64,000 nucleotides of DNA from Saprospiraceae bacterium (GCA_016714025.1 JADJOB010000002.1:1954001-2018000); one strand, 5' to 3'. Shown: positions 1-8,911, numbered from the stretch's first letter. Notes: generated from the letters alone by a model not told the origin. Numbers and translations are program-made.

Positions 1-227
1 CCACTTGTTTCAGTATGAGTATTGGCTACAAAAGGCATAATTTCCTTTTGGATGCGTTCTTCTATCAATTGATAACTGCGTCCACTTGCAGTCCAATCAG
101 CATATACAATTGGATGTGTTTGCCCATCTGGCGTCTCCAGGCATTGATCTATGCCGATTATATTATTACGAAAAACCGAAAAGTATTCTTCCAGATTAAT
201 CGCACCGTTTTTTACTTGTTCTGTCAT
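1..227 (-). CDS. Class V aminotransferase / cysteine desulfurase-like protein, N-terminal fragment
   Basis: Only the first 75 codons are inside the window; the gene continues past the left edge. The minus-strand reading frame opens with ATG at 227 and has no stop. It contains the segments VYADWTASGRSYQLIE and PFVANTHTETS, which match the N-terminal region of PLP-dependent class V aminotransferases related to cysteine desulfurases and selenocysteine lyases. The catalytic lysine lies outside the window, so the exact reaction (desulfurase, lyase or other) cannot be told. The opposite-strand open frame here is a shadow of this gene. Confidence 0.75.
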   Translation of the reverse strand, partial: MTEQVKNGAINLEEYFSVFRNNIIGIDQCLETPDGQTHPIVYADWTASGRSYQLIEERIQKEIMPFVANTHTETS

Positions 228-288
228 TAAAAATGCAAAGATCAATTAAACAATTCATTTTCACAATAAGAATCCATGAAAGATCAGT

Positions 289-2124
289 TTATTTAGGTTC
301 ATATTGGTCAAGTTTGAATTGGCTTATTTCTAAAAGCTGCTTGGATCTATTCCAGATATAACACTTGAATTCATCTTTGTGTGATCGCATTTCCGGAGTA
401 AGAAACACCATTTTATAATTAACCCAATTCATGGGCAGGCTGTCGGGTTTCAACTCGAGCGCATGGTAAGCATAGATTCCATGTTTATGTTCCATTGACA
501 TAACCAATAATGGTGATTCTTGTTTCGACTCAAAGGAGTAATCCGGAAACCTAATGGAAATGCTTGCTTCTATCCATGCATGATCTTTAGCTGTGATTTC
601 ATTAAAACGATAGGAGAATGTTTTTGAAAATTCTTCTTCTTTTACCATGCGATAGATATCAATGCCAGTGCTATCCTTTTGAAAACGAGGTTCTTTTTCA
701 TTAATAAAATCCCAGGAAGCTAATACTTTATGTAAGTAATTTTCTCTGTTCTTAAATTCAAATTTTCCGGAAAAATCTCGTTCAACCAATTTGTATTGGT
801 CCCATGCTGGGTCTTTATATGTTTTTCCAAAAATTGCCCAGTAATATTCCTTTGTTGTACGATATGGATCTAAAATAAAATGACGCAATTGCCACCATTG
901 AAATTGATTTAAAATAATTAAAAAACAAATACATGTGTAAATAGAATATTTAATTGGTTTACTCTTTTCAGAAATAAAATTCAGAAAATAACCTAAACAT
1001 ATTGCCAATAGTGGATAGCTGGTAATCATCGGTCTTAGTGAATACGCAGCGCCATACCACCATTCCGACCAACTGCAAATGATGTAAAATGTTACCAGAA
1101 AGTAAATGAATATTCCTGAAAATAATGGTTTGTCTTGTTTCTTTAAAATGTAGAATCCTATGATTGAAAAAACCATAACCGGCGTATAGATAAACCATCC
1201 TTTCCGATAACTAAATAAAGCTTCTAGAATATGCGGTGAAAACAAATCCAGACCTACTCCTGGATTTTTGTAACTATCATACAACCATTTGCCGGTGCGT
1301 TCATGCCAATAATACATTTGTGGAAAAAATAAAAGCAACCCGCCAAGTAAACAAAGCAGAATCGTGCCTTTGAATTTTACGATCAAACGCATTTTATCTT
1401 TAAATGCAGCAATTGAACTCACATTCCAAAATAATGGAATTAAAAGTGCAACTATTTCACTTGGCTTCACCAGACCCATTAAAAAAATGGGTGTAGCAAT
1501 CCAAACTAAATTTTTGCTATTTGCTTGTTTGTGAAATTGAATCGTATTCCAGACTAATATACTCATCAGCATAAACAATACATTCACGGTAGCAAGATTG
1601 TCAATGGTGAGATGGTGAATGTAATTCGTGCCAAGGACAATGATAAGCATTGTGAAAACTGTAGTGCGCTCAGAAAAATAGTTCAATAAAATTTTTCGTA
1701 AAAAAATTAATCCGATCAGCGTATAGACTAAACCTCCTATAACCAAGGCAATTTGATAAGGGGGACTAAAGCCATCAGGTAAATACTGGGTCAATTGTAC
1801 CAAGTCATGTCCTAAGAAAAAAAACGGAAGATAAAAAAGAGCCATTCCCATCAAGAAAAAATACATGGGCTCTCCCTTTGAATTTGATCCGACCTGGTAA
1901 AACGTTGCCGTCAATTGTTGTTCATCATTGATTTTTTGTAACCATTCAATTGAATGTAAACCGGGATCATGATGAATAAAAGTGGCGGGTAAATAGAGAT
2001 AATATCCAAGTACATCCCAGGAAATTTCTTTAGTATGAATATGGCTTATCCTGAATATAAAGATTGCTGAAAACAGAATGATCAGACAAATAAGCGAGGT
2101 TTTCTTGTTAATTGGGTCGGGCAT
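289..2124 (-). CDS. Polytopic membrane protein, GT-C glycosyltransferase-like
   Basis: About 611 residues with roughly ten hydrophobic helices in the first 410 residues, followed by a soluble C-terminal domain of about 200 residues. The first loop carries the acidic motif HTKEISWDVLGYY, in the place where GT-C (dolichyl-phosphate-mannose or ArnT-like) transferases have their catalytic Asp. The architecture fits a lipid-linked sugar transferase of the inner membrane, but I cannot assign a substrate. The frame extends to a TTG at 2130; I chose ATG at 2124 because it directly precedes a charged N-terminus (MPDPINKK) and the first helix. It is divergent from the Ppx/GppA-like gene. Confidence 0.6.
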   Translation of the reverse strand: MPDPINKKTSLICLIILFSAIFIFRISHIHTKEISWDVLGYYLYLPATFIHHDPGLHSIEWLQKINDEQQLTATFYQVGSNSKGEPMYFFLMGMALFYLPFFFLGHDLVQLTQYLPDGFSPPYQIALVIGGLVYTLIGLIFLRKILLNYFSERTTVFTMLIIVLGTNYIHHLTIDNLATVNVLFMLMSILVWNTIQFHKQANSKNLVWIATPIFLMGLVKPSEIVALLIPLFWNVSSIAAFKDKMRLIVKFKGTILLCLLGGLLLFFPQMYYWHERTGKWLYDSYKNPGVGLDLFSPHILEALFSYRKGWFIYTPVMVFSIIGFYILKKQDKPLFSGIFIYFLVTFYIICSWSEWWYGAAYSLRPMITSYPLLAICLGYFLNFISEKSKPIKYSIYTCICFLIILNQFQWWQLRHFILDPYRTTKEYYWAIFGKTYKDPAWDQYKLVERDFSGKFEFKNRENYLHKVLASWDFINEKEPRFQKDSTGIDIYRMVKEEEFSKTFSYRFNEITAKDHAWIEASISIRFPDYSFESKQESPLLVMSMEHKHGIYAYHALELKPDSLPMNWVNYKMVFLTPEMRSHKDEFKCYIWNRSKQLLEISQFKLDQYEPK

Positions 2125-2273
2125 CTGCAATGTTTAGCTAAATATTTAAATTAATTAAGTAAAATAGGGCCATTTTATAGAATATTCTGACTTCTTGGTC
2201 TAAATTTATAAATATTTTAATTTAAAGGAAACTTTTAATTTCGTTGTTTGGTTATGAAATAAAAAAGTAAAAT

Positions 2274-3293
2274 ATGCAACTAACCCGATTTTCTAGAATT
2301 CTCATTGTGTTATTGATTTTAGGTCTTGTTTTTTTTGCCTATCAAAAATTTGCACCTACATTACAAGAGAAATTTGGTACTGTTCAATCAACTGAAGAGC
2401 CCACACAGAATGAGAATACAACTCCCGAAACACCGCTTCCGGATGCAAATGCATCTAAACAGGCTGAAAATACAGCTGCCGCGGCAAGGCCTTCTTTTGA
2501 CTACCAAGCTCCGGAACCTGTAAATGGCAGTTTAAAAGGAGTAGTGGAATTAGGAGCTGCCGGGTTTAATTCGTTTATAGTACGTATTGACAAAGATAAA
2601 AACTGGAAGTTGGAAAAATCAGAATTTGGTTCCAGTTTGGTTCATGAACACATGGCAACGGACGATGATGTACGCGGGGGACTTAAAAACTATATTCGGG
2701 GCATGCTGGATTTTGGAGTTCCTGGTAAGGATATCCATTTTGTGGTGAGTTCAGGAGCCAAGTCTGAACCCAATGTGGTAAAAATATCGAATGGACTGAA
2801 AGCCTTAGGATATTTTGTCAATGAAGTGACTCCCCAACAGGAAGGCACCTATGGATTGAAATGTGTGATGCCTGCAAGCCTTGAATCTGAATCTTTTATG
2901 GTGGATATTGGTTCAGGTAACACTAAAATTTCATGGAAAACCGGAACTGCTATTCAAGCTTTGGAATCCCATGGGTCAAAATATTTTCAAAAAAACTTGA
3001 CTGACGATCAGGTTTATACGGATGTGCGTAAAACAATTTCAAAAATTCCTTCAGCAAACAGAGGCTATTGTTTTATAATAGGTGGAATACCCTTTGAATT
3101 GGCTAAACAAGTCCGCGCGGGAAAAGAGCGTTATACGGTATTAAATGCCCCAGCTGATTACAAAGCAAATGGAGAGAAACAACGTGCTGGAATAAACATT
3201 TACAAAGCAATAGCTGACGAAACCGGCTGCAAGAAATTTGTTTTTGACTGGGATGCTAATTTTACAATCGGTTTTTTACTGGGCTTAAAATAG
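2274..3293 (+). CDS. Membrane-anchored Ppx/GppA-like (ASKHA-fold) protein
   Basis: 339 residues. Residues 8-24 form one transmembrane helix, followed by a linker rich in Thr, Pro, Asn and Ala (about 35-80) and a globular domain. Two segments resemble the phosphate-binding loops of the actin/Hsp70/exopolyphosphatase superfamily: VVELGAAGFNSF near residue 90 and MVDIGSGNTKISW at 209-221, with an IIGGIPFE segment later. That pattern suggests a Ppx/GppA-like nucleotide- or polyphosphate-binding domain on the far side of the membrane. The first loop lacks the usual Asp, so activity is uncertain. The gene stands alone and is followed by an intrinsic terminator. Confidence 0.5.
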   Translation: MQLTRFSRILIVLLILGLVFFAYQKFAPTLQEKFGTVQSTEEPTQNENTTPETPLPDANASKQAENTAAAARPSFDYQAPEPVNGSLKGVVELGAAGFNSFIVRIDKDKNWKLEKSEFGSSLVHEHMATDDDVRGGLKNYIRGMLDFGVPGKDIHFVVSSGAKSEPNVVKISNGLKALGYFVNEVTPQQEGTYGLKCVMPASLESESFMVDIGSGNTKISWKTGTAIQALESHGSKYFQKNLTDDQVYTDVRKTISKIPSANRGYCFIIGGIPFELAKQVRAGKERYTVLNAPADYKANGEKQRAGINIYKAIADETGCKKFVFDWDANFTIGFLLGLK

Positions 3294-3297
3294 TCAG

Positions 3298-3318
3298 TAC
3301 AATCGAATTGTATTTTTT
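3298..3318 (+). terminator. Intrinsic terminator after the Ppx/GppA-like gene
   Basis: A 6-bp perfect stem (TACAAT / ATTGTA) with a CGA loop is followed at once by six T residues. It begins 4 bases after the stop codon. The stem is short and AT-rich, so strength is moderate. Confidence 0.55.
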
Positions 3319-3410
3319 AGATTTAAAGAAATCTGCATTGGTAAAAAAGTCTAAAGCTTGTTCAATCCTAACTTTTCTTGGATCTTATAAGAATTTTAGA
3401 AAACCACCAA

Positions 3411-4103
3411 TCACATGATCCGAAACCAATTGATGATTTCATATGCTTTGATCCTGTTGAAATCTGGAAATACTTGATCTGCATCCTGGAATTTTTCAAA
3501 ATCACCAATGCAAATTATTTTCATTTTAGCCCGGATAGCTGCTTCCAATCCGAGTTGAGAATTTTCAAATACAACGCATTGTTTTACAGGATATTTAAAG
3601 CTTTCTGCTACTGTTAAATAAATAGAAGGATCAGGTTTTGGAGGCGAAATATAATTTCCGTCTATCACTAGCTGAATCATGGGCTTTAAGCCAGTTTGTT
3701 CAATTACAAATTGGGCATTTACATTTTCTGAGATAATAGCAATTGGTATTTGAATGCGTTTAGCACCAACCAAAAAATTTCGTACACCAGGCAACAAATC
3801 ATCTTCATTGAGATATCGAATGCTGTGTAGATATTTTTGATTCTTTTTTTGTATGAGTTCATCCCGATCTGAAATTGGTAGCGAAATTTTTAAAAACTTC
3901 AATAGATGATTTAAAAATTCTGAATCACGAAGTCCCTGAAATTTGTAAAACTGAGCTTGTGTTAAATCAATGTTGATTTCTTTTAATTGCTCTTGCCAAC
4001 TTGTATAATGAGGCAATAAACTGTCTGTAAGCAGACCATCCAGATTCATTAAAAACAAATAACCCTGAGGCCCTTTTTGGTCCAGTAAATTAACAGATTT
4101 CAA
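3411..4103 (-). CDS. HAD-superfamily phosphatase-like protein, probably catalytically inactive
   Basis: 230 residues with the layout of the beta-phosphoglucomutase/CbbY branch of HAD hydrolases: motif I LMNLDGLLTDS (18-28), an alpha-helical cap, motif II IISEN (123-127, Ser125), motif III PPKPDPS (Lys156), motif IV VFENSQLGLEAA (178-189). Motif I should read DxDG with the first Asp as nucleophile; here it is Asn20. Motif IV should read ED; here it is Glu180-Asn181. Both changes are AAT codons in the DNA. An active phosphatase would normally need these Asp residues. The start is TTG at 4103, two bases after the stop of the upstream amidohydrolase, so translation is probably coupled; the first ATG (Met19) would remove the first beta strand. 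Confidence 0.7.
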   Translation of the reverse strand: MKSVNLLDQKGPQGYLFLMNLDGLLTDSLLPHYTSWQEQLKEINIDLTQAQFYKFQGLRDSEFLNHLLKFLKISLPISDRDELIQKKNQKYLHSIRYLNEDDLLPGVRNFLVGAKRIQIPIAIISENVNAQFVIEQTGLKPMIQLVIDGNYISPPKPDPSIYLTVAESFKYPVKQCVVFENSQLGLEAAIRAKMKIICIGDFEKFQDADQVFPDFNRIKAYEIINWFRIM

Positions 4104-4105
4104 GA

Positions 4106-5803
4106 TTAGTTAATTGTGCGTTCTTTCCCCCCAAAAATCAATTTAGTCACTTTACATCCGGCCACTTCAGAATCATTGCATTCCATCAAGTTTCTATCCA
4201 GGATTATAAAATCAGCAATTTTTCCAACTTCAAGACTGCCTTTAATAGATTCTTCAAATGCTGCATAAGCATTCCAAATAGTATAAGACCTAAGGGCTTC
4301 GATTCGACTCATTTTTTGTTCGGGAAAGAACTCCAGGCCACTGTCCAATCGTTTTCTGGTAATGGCTGCATACATGCATTCAAAGGGATTTACAGACTCC
4401 ACCGGACAATCTGTACCATTTGCTAAATGTGCACCCGCATTTAACAAGGATCTCCAGGCATAAGCTCCTTGTCGTGCTCTTTCAAATCCAAGTCGCTTGA
4501 TAACAAAAGGTGCATCTGATGTGCAATGAATTGCTTGCATAGAGGCAATGACGCCCAAGGCTTTAAAACGGGGGATGTCTAATGTATCCAAATGTTGAGC
4601 ATGCTCGATTCGCCAGCGTTGATCGAAGTTTGATGATTTTAATTGGTTTTCAAATACGTTTAAAATTTCTCTGTTTCCTCGATCCCCAATTCCATGGACG
4701 CAAAGTTGAAGTCCTTTCCGTTTGCAAGCTGTTGCAATCTGTTGAAGTTTAGAAATGGGCAGGGTGTTTTGCCCATAAAAATCAGATTTATCAGCATAAG
4801 GAGCAAGTAACCAGGCACCATAGCTTCCCAGTGCTCCGTCTAAATAGGCTTTGACTGCTTTGCAACTAAAAGTTTGATTCTGATTCATTGGAATTGGTAA
4901 TTGGTCGAGTTCACTCAATGTGCTGTCCGTATCATTCAGCAACATGACGTAAAGCCTTATAGAAAGTTGTTGTGAATCACAAAGTGATTTCAATGCCCGA
5001 ATTTCTTCCAAACTGCTGCCTGCATCCTGAAAACTGGTAATCCCAAATTGATTGCATAAGGTATTAGCATGGTATGCCTGTAATTTTAATAAATCCAGTT
5101 GCTGGCTTTTAGTTTTTTGTTGAAGTGATTGTTGAAATGCATTGAAAATTAAATTCATGGCATTTTCTTCAAAGACTCCGGTGAGTTTTCCACTTGCATC
5201 TTTTACAATTCGACCCCCAGCTGGTGAATTGGTTTCAGAATTTATAGAAGCAAGTTCCATCGCTTTTTGATTTGCGATCAATGCATGGCCACTGGCATGT
5301 TGTAAAATAACAGGATTGTCAGGGCTTATTTTGCTAAGATCATCATGAAATGGGTAACCATTTACGGTTAAGCCTGGATTTTTATTCCATTTTTCCTGAT
5401 GCCAGCCCATTCCCTCAAGCCATTCACCCGGAGGAATCGTTTTTAATTTTTCAGCAACTTTTTGGGTAATTTCATCCCAATTTTTTGTTTGAAGTAAATT
5501 TAAATTCAACACACTCTTACCTAAACTTAAAAAATGACCATGCCCTTCAATCAATCCGGGCATCACAAATTGACCATCCAAGTCATTCATTTGTGTGTTA
5601 TCAGATTTAAATTTGAGAATGTCTTGATCAGTCCCTATGGCTAAAATTTGGCCATTTTTTACCGCCAGGGCCTGAACAACTGCATCTTTAGAATCAGCAG
5701 TATAAATTTTACCGTTGAAAAAAATACTATCCGCTTTTTCTTCTACCTTGCATTGAACAAAGAAAATAATCAGTATCAATCCATATTTTTGAATCATTAG
5801 CAT
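4106..5803 (-). CDS. Amidohydrolase family 3 (YtcJ-like) metal-dependent hydrolase
   Basis: 565 residues. A hydrophobic N-terminus ends in FVQC (Cys18), which may be a lipoprotein signal though the lipobox is atypical. Amidohydrolase-3 landmarks follow: the HxH metal site in GLIEGHGHF (His88, His90), the KAYLDGALGSYGA segment (about 316-328), VHGIGDRGN (His368), RIEHAQH (His399) and NGTDCPVE (Asp463). The family hydrolyses amide or ester bonds in diverse small substrates; the substrate is unknown. It is first in a two-gene unit with the HAD-like gene and starts only 12 bases from the divergent polyprenyl synthase start. ATG at 5797 is an alternative start. Confidence 0.85.
   Translation of the reverse strand: MLMIQKYGLILIIFFVQCKVEEKADSIFFNGKIYTADSKDAVVQALAVKNGQILAIGTDQDILKFKSDNTQMNDLDGQFVMPGLIEGHGHFLSLGKSVLNLNLLQTKNWDEITQKVAEKLKTIPPGEWLEGMGWHQEKWNKNPGLTVNGYPFHDDLSKISPDNPVILQHASGHALIANQKAMELASINSETNSPAGGRIVKDASGKLTGVFEENAMNLIFNAFQQSLQQKTKSQQLDLLKLQAYHANTLCNQFGITSFQDAGSSLEEIRALKSLCDSQQLSIRLYVMLLNDTDSTLSELDQLPIPMNQNQTFSCKAVKAYLDGALGSYGAWLLAPYADKSDFYGQNTLPISKLQQIATACKRKGLQLCVHGIGDRGNREILNVFENQLKSSNFDQRWRIEHAQHLDTLDIPRFKALGVIASMQAIHCTSDAPFVIKRLGFERARQGAYAWRSLLNAGAHLANGTDCPVESVNPFECMYAAITRKRLDSGLEFFPEQKMSRIEALRSYTIWNAYAAFEESIKGSLEVGKIADFIILDRNLMECNDSEVAGCKVTKLIFGGKERTIN
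5784..5791 (+). promoter_or_regulatory. -7 promoter element for the polyprenyl synthase gene
   Basis: TATTTTTG matches TAnnTTTG exactly. It lies inside the first codons of the divergent amidohydrolase gene and would start transcription near 5795, about 20 bases before the ATG at 5816. No good -33 TTTG is visible at the usual spacing. Confidence 0.45.
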
Positions 5804-5815
5804 GAGCAGTTTATT

Positions 5816-6796
5816 ATGACAAATGTAATTTCAATCGGCGAGTTACTCAAATCCTTTGAAATGTATATGGCCAAAGTTCAATGGACCAAACAACCTATTG
5901 AATTATATGACCCGGTAACTTATATCTTATCGATCGGGGGTAAACGACTCCGGCCAATTACCTTGCTCTATCTGGTTGATATTCTAAAAGGGGATAAACA
6001 CCGGGCACTGGATGCTGCCTATGGCATCGAACTTTTTCACAATTTCAGCTTGATTCATGATGACATTATGGATGCATCTTCCAAAAGAAGAAGTTTTGAT
6101 ACAGTTCATGTGAAATATGGTCAAAATGAAGCCATTTTATCGGGGGATTTAATGTTGATTGAAAGTGTTTCATTTATTCATAAAGCTGAAGCCGGAGATA
6201 CTCAAATCAACTTGTTGGATTTATTTTTAAATACGGCACGCGAAGTTTGTGAAGGCCAGTCCCTGGATATGAGTTTTGAAATCAAGCTGGATGTTTCGTT
6301 GGAACAATATCTGGAGATGATCCGACTTAAAACAGCCGTTTTATTGGCCTGTTGTTTTGGATTGGCCGCCAAAATTTCTAAACGCGAGGATTTGGTAAAT
6401 ACACTTTACTCACTTGGAATTCAAATTGGATTGGCATTTCAATTGGAAGACGATTGGTTGGATTTATATTCCGATACCCCTGATTTTGGTAAAGTAAAGG
6501 GGGGAGACATTCTGAGAGCAAAAAAATCAGCTTTAATTTTAGAATTGTGCGAATCCATGAACAATGAAGTTCGAAATGAATTTCTTGAAAAATACGTTTC
6601 AGGTAAAGATCCAGCCCAACGGTTGCAGGAAATTATTTCTTTGCTGGATCAATATTCAATTAAAGAGAAACTTAAGCAGCGGATCACGGATTATAAAGTA
6701 AAGGCTCAATCCTTGTTAAATGATTTACCAATAAACGACCAACAAAAAAATGAATTGAATCTTTGGGTGCAATTCATTTTAGATCGGCGACATTAA
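5816..6796 (+). CDS. Polyprenyl synthetase (trans-isoprenyl diphosphate synthase)
   Basis: 326 residues, normal for the family. It adds isopentenyl diphosphate to an allylic diphosphate to build linear prenyl chains for quinones or carotenoids. Visible motifs are GGKRLRP (41-47), the first aspartate-rich motif HDDIMD (Asp82, Asp83, Asp86) followed by Arg91-Arg92, and the second one FQLEDDWLD (Asp212, Asp213, Asp216), which bind Mg2+ and substrate diphosphates. Chain length cannot be read safely. It is a single-gene unit converging on the CapA-like gene. Confidence 0.9.
   Translation: MTNVISIGELLKSFEMYMAKVQWTKQPIELYDPVTYILSIGGKRLRPITLLYLVDILKGDKHRALDAAYGIELFHNFSLIHDDIMDASSKRRSFDTVHVKYGQNEAILSGDLMLIESVSFIHKAEAGDTQINLLDLFLNTAREVCEGQSLDMSFEIKLDVSLEQYLEMIRLKTAVLLACCFGLAAKISKREDLVNTLYSLGIQIGLAFQLEDDWLDLYSDTPDFGKVKGGDILRAKKSALILELCESMNNEVRNEFLEKYVSGKDPAQRLQEIISLLDQYSIKEKLKQRITDYKVKAQSLLNDLPINDQQKNELNLWVQFILDRRH
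5820..5827 (-). promoter_or_regulatory. -7 promoter element for the amidohydrolase gene
   Basis: On the minus strand the sequence is TACATTTG, an exact TAnnTTTG match. It lies inside the start of the polyprenyl synthase gene and would start transcription near 5816, about 13 bases before the amidohydrolase ATG. Confidence 0.4.
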
Positions 6797-6828
6797 TTCA
6801 ATTGGAAGATCACTCAACAACCCCTGTC

Positions 6829-7860
6829 TTAAAATTTTAAATAATTAAGCATCTCGAGCCGCCTTTTAGCATAATTGAGTTCGGAGCATAATTTAATTCT
6901 GATTTCTTTTTTAGGAATTTCTTGGTGTGTGTAATAATAACTACAAGATACCAATTTTGGCTTAGCATGTTTTAAAGACATTCCGGCAATCAAGAAAGCT
7001 CCATGCCATTGATTGGAATTAAAAATATCATAACAAAAATTGCCTAAGGAAAATGCAATTAATTTTTGTTCATTTTCAAATGGAAGCAATTCTGCAGGTT
7101 GTGGACAATGGGTATGATTTCCAATAATCATATCCCAGTTATTTAATAAATTATATCCAAAATCCTGATGTTTCTTAATGGGGTAGCGTTGCATTTCATA
7201 ACCCCAATGCGGTAAAAAGATATTAAAATAATGCTTTGACAGATTCTGATTAATTTCTTCGTGCATTTGGTAAGAGAAACGATTGATCACATTAAATTCC
7301 TGATTGGACCAAAGGGATGCGCTGTAAAATCGGATATTATTTAATTCGAAAAAGGGACTTTCACGATATCCAAAAACAGGAAAATTAAACCGGTTTAAAT
7401 ATTCCAGATGTTTATAGAATCCGATTTCTCCAAAATCACCTGAATGATTATTGGCCACATTTAATAAAATAGGTCCCTGATAAATATTTCTGAGTTTCTC
7501 CAAGATTTCCGGATGATGAACTTGCGCCAAAAACCGTTTTGAATCTGTGATGACGCCTTCAAAATTTACTACGAGCAAATCAAGTGACTTCAATTGTTCA
7601 GTTAATTCAGGAGATAAAACAAAATTTTTACCATTTACTGGCATTAAGTCTCCAATAAATCCAATGTTAAAGTCAGAGGGTTCTGAATGAATTTGAAGTT
7701 GACCGGGACTGATTTCGAAATGAAAGTTGTCGCGATATTGGGTCCGGGGAGTTAAAATTCTGTATTGAAATAATTCTAAAATTTCACCAACTGAAAGTCC
7801 GGAAGACCACCAATAAAATTTTTCTTGTTCAATTCCATTTTTAATTGCGGACATGATCAT
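6829..7860 (-). CDS. CapA-family metallophosphoesterase-like protein
   Basis: 343 residues. The order of motifs fits the CapA / PGA_cap family of calcineurin-like phosphoesterases: FIGDLMP, VNFEGVITDS, NVANNHSGDFG, LPHWGYEMQRYP and GNHTHCPQPAE. The conserved Asp, Asn and His residues that would hold two metals are in place. Members take part in poly-gamma-glutamate capsule synthesis or act as uncharacterised envelope phosphoesterases. No signal peptide is visible and no cap genes are adjacent, so the role is open. ATG at 7854 (MSAIKNG) is an equally plausible start. Confidence 0.8.
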   Translation of the reverse strand: MIMSAIKNGIEQEKFYWWSSGLSVGEILELFQYRILTPRTQYRDNFHFEISPGQLQIHSEPSDFNIGFIGDLMPVNGKNFVLSPELTEQLKSLDLLVVNFEGVITDSKRFLAQVHHPEILEKLRNIYQGPILLNVANNHSGDFGEIGFYKHLEYLNRFNFPVFGYRESPFFELNNIRFYSASLWSNQEFNVINRFSYQMHEEINQNLSKHYFNIFLPHWGYEMQRYPIKKHQDFGYNLLNNWDMIIGNHTHCPQPAELLPFENEQKLIAFSLGNFCYDIFNSNQWHGAFLIAGMSLKHAKPKLVSCSYYYTHQEIPKKEIRIKLCSELNYAKRRLEMLNYLKF

Positions 7861-7962
7861 GTTTTAATAAAATCATGCGGGTATAATTTGGGTTATTGAA
7901 CTTGATTGAATTAAAGCTCATGAAAAATTATGAAACATTTTTTAATATACAACAGTATTAAA

Positions 7963-8634
7963 TTATAATTTAAATTTCCACAAAGGGGGTAATTCATCAT
8001 CTTTCGAATTGGAAGTATTCACTTTGTCATAAATCTCAGGATGTGTGTAGTAATAAAATTTCCTAAGAAAATAACAGACTAGATACGAAATAACGATAGC
8101 ACCTAAAATGTCAATGGTGTAATGAATGTGTTGAATCAATATTAAAGGTATAATCAAACTTAAACTACACAAATGAAATATTTTTTGATTTGGAGTTTTT
8201 GCAAAGAAATATAAAATATACATTGCGGATGTATGACCTGAAAAAAATAAATCTTTGCTATAGATTTTGCCTGAATACACAACAGCACCTAAAATCGCAT
8301 CTTTTAGTGGGACATACCCTTCAGGTGGTTCTAAGGGCAATAAATAAATGGTGAATAGCCGAATCGTCTGAAGAATCAGAAATGCAGCAATTACATTAAC
8401 CATAGTGTCGTAATTCCTGATATTGAAAAATAAAAACACTCCGATGCTGATGTATTGAATTAGAAATACAAACAGAGCAACATTATAAGAAGGAATAATA
8501 TCAAGCAAGTAATCATTGAGCAGGGCACCAGGGCGAGATTCAAAATATTGTATGGCGTGAGGGTGAATGGTTGTATAAATGATACTCAAAACAATAAGTA
8601 AAAGAATGGTAATATGTTTTTTGTAGCGTTTCAT
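7963..8634 (-). CDS. PAP2-like membrane phosphotransferase, sphingomyelin-synthase-related
   Basis: 223 residues with about six transmembrane helices. Two motifs near the membrane face, KDLFFSGHTSAM (His134) and HYTIDILGA (His171, Asp175), match the D3 (SGHT) and D4 (HYTxDV) motifs of the PAP2_C / sphingomyelin synthase family better than generic PAP2 phosphatases. An aromatic tail (YYYTH) follows, as in that family. It probably moves a phosphate-containing head group between lipids or hydrolyses a lipid phosphate; the substrate is inferred only. Charged residues at both ends suggest cytoplasmic termini. Confidence 0.75.
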   Translation of the reverse strand: MKRYKKHITILLLIVLSIIYTTIHPHAIQYFESRPGALLNDYLLDIIPSYNVALFVFLIQYISIGVFLFFNIRNYDTMVNVIAAFLILQTIRLFTIYLLPLEPPEGYVPLKDAILGAVVYSGKIYSKDLFFSGHTSAMYILYFFAKTPNQKIFHLCSLSLIIPLILIQHIHYTIDILGAIVISYLVCYFLRKFYYYTHPEIYDKVNTSNSKDDELPPLWKFKL

Positions 8635-8911
8635 GCGTTCGATGTACGGATCCTCTGGTCTTTGTTAAATTTAGATTTTATCGAATGGCAATCCGGGTAA
8701 AGGATATCAGAATTGCGTTGAAAATATTGAATATTAAAATTGATTCAAAATTTTTTTCGCTTAAACACAGTCCAGTTAGGGCTGGGATTATATGATTGCC
8801 TGTAGTCATATATTCGGACAAATATATATAAAATATCCATCCGTGGTTACATTCCTGTTGATTTAGCAGGCAGACCTAAATTCAGCCTGATCCTGGTTAT
8901 CCAGGATCAGC
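8635..8911 (+). other. Intergenic stretch of 277 bases without a gene
   Basis: AT-rich. I see no coding sequence or RNA gene. It holds a minus-strand TATATTTG (8819-8826), a possible promoter for the PAP2-like gene with a long leader, a 7-bp inverted repeat (8789-8795 with 8806-8812), and the terminator hairpin listed separately. Confidence 0.5.
8887..8910 (-). terminator. Strong hairpin just after the GNAT gene
   Basis: A perfect 10-bp inverted repeat, CTGATCCTGG / CCAGGATCAG, with a 4-base loop, begins one base beyond the stop codon of the acetyltransferase gene. There is no clear T-tract on the minus strand, so it may be a weak terminator or an mRNA 3'-end stabiliser. Confidence 0.55.

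Noticed and set aside
15..230. Open frame of 71 codons on the plus strand at the left edge
   Set aside because: It lies opposite a convincing class V aminotransferase N-terminus and has no protein-like features.
8789..8812. Seven-base inverted repeat TATATGA / TCATATA
   Set aside because: Short and AT-rich with a 10-base loop; expected by chance in such sequence.
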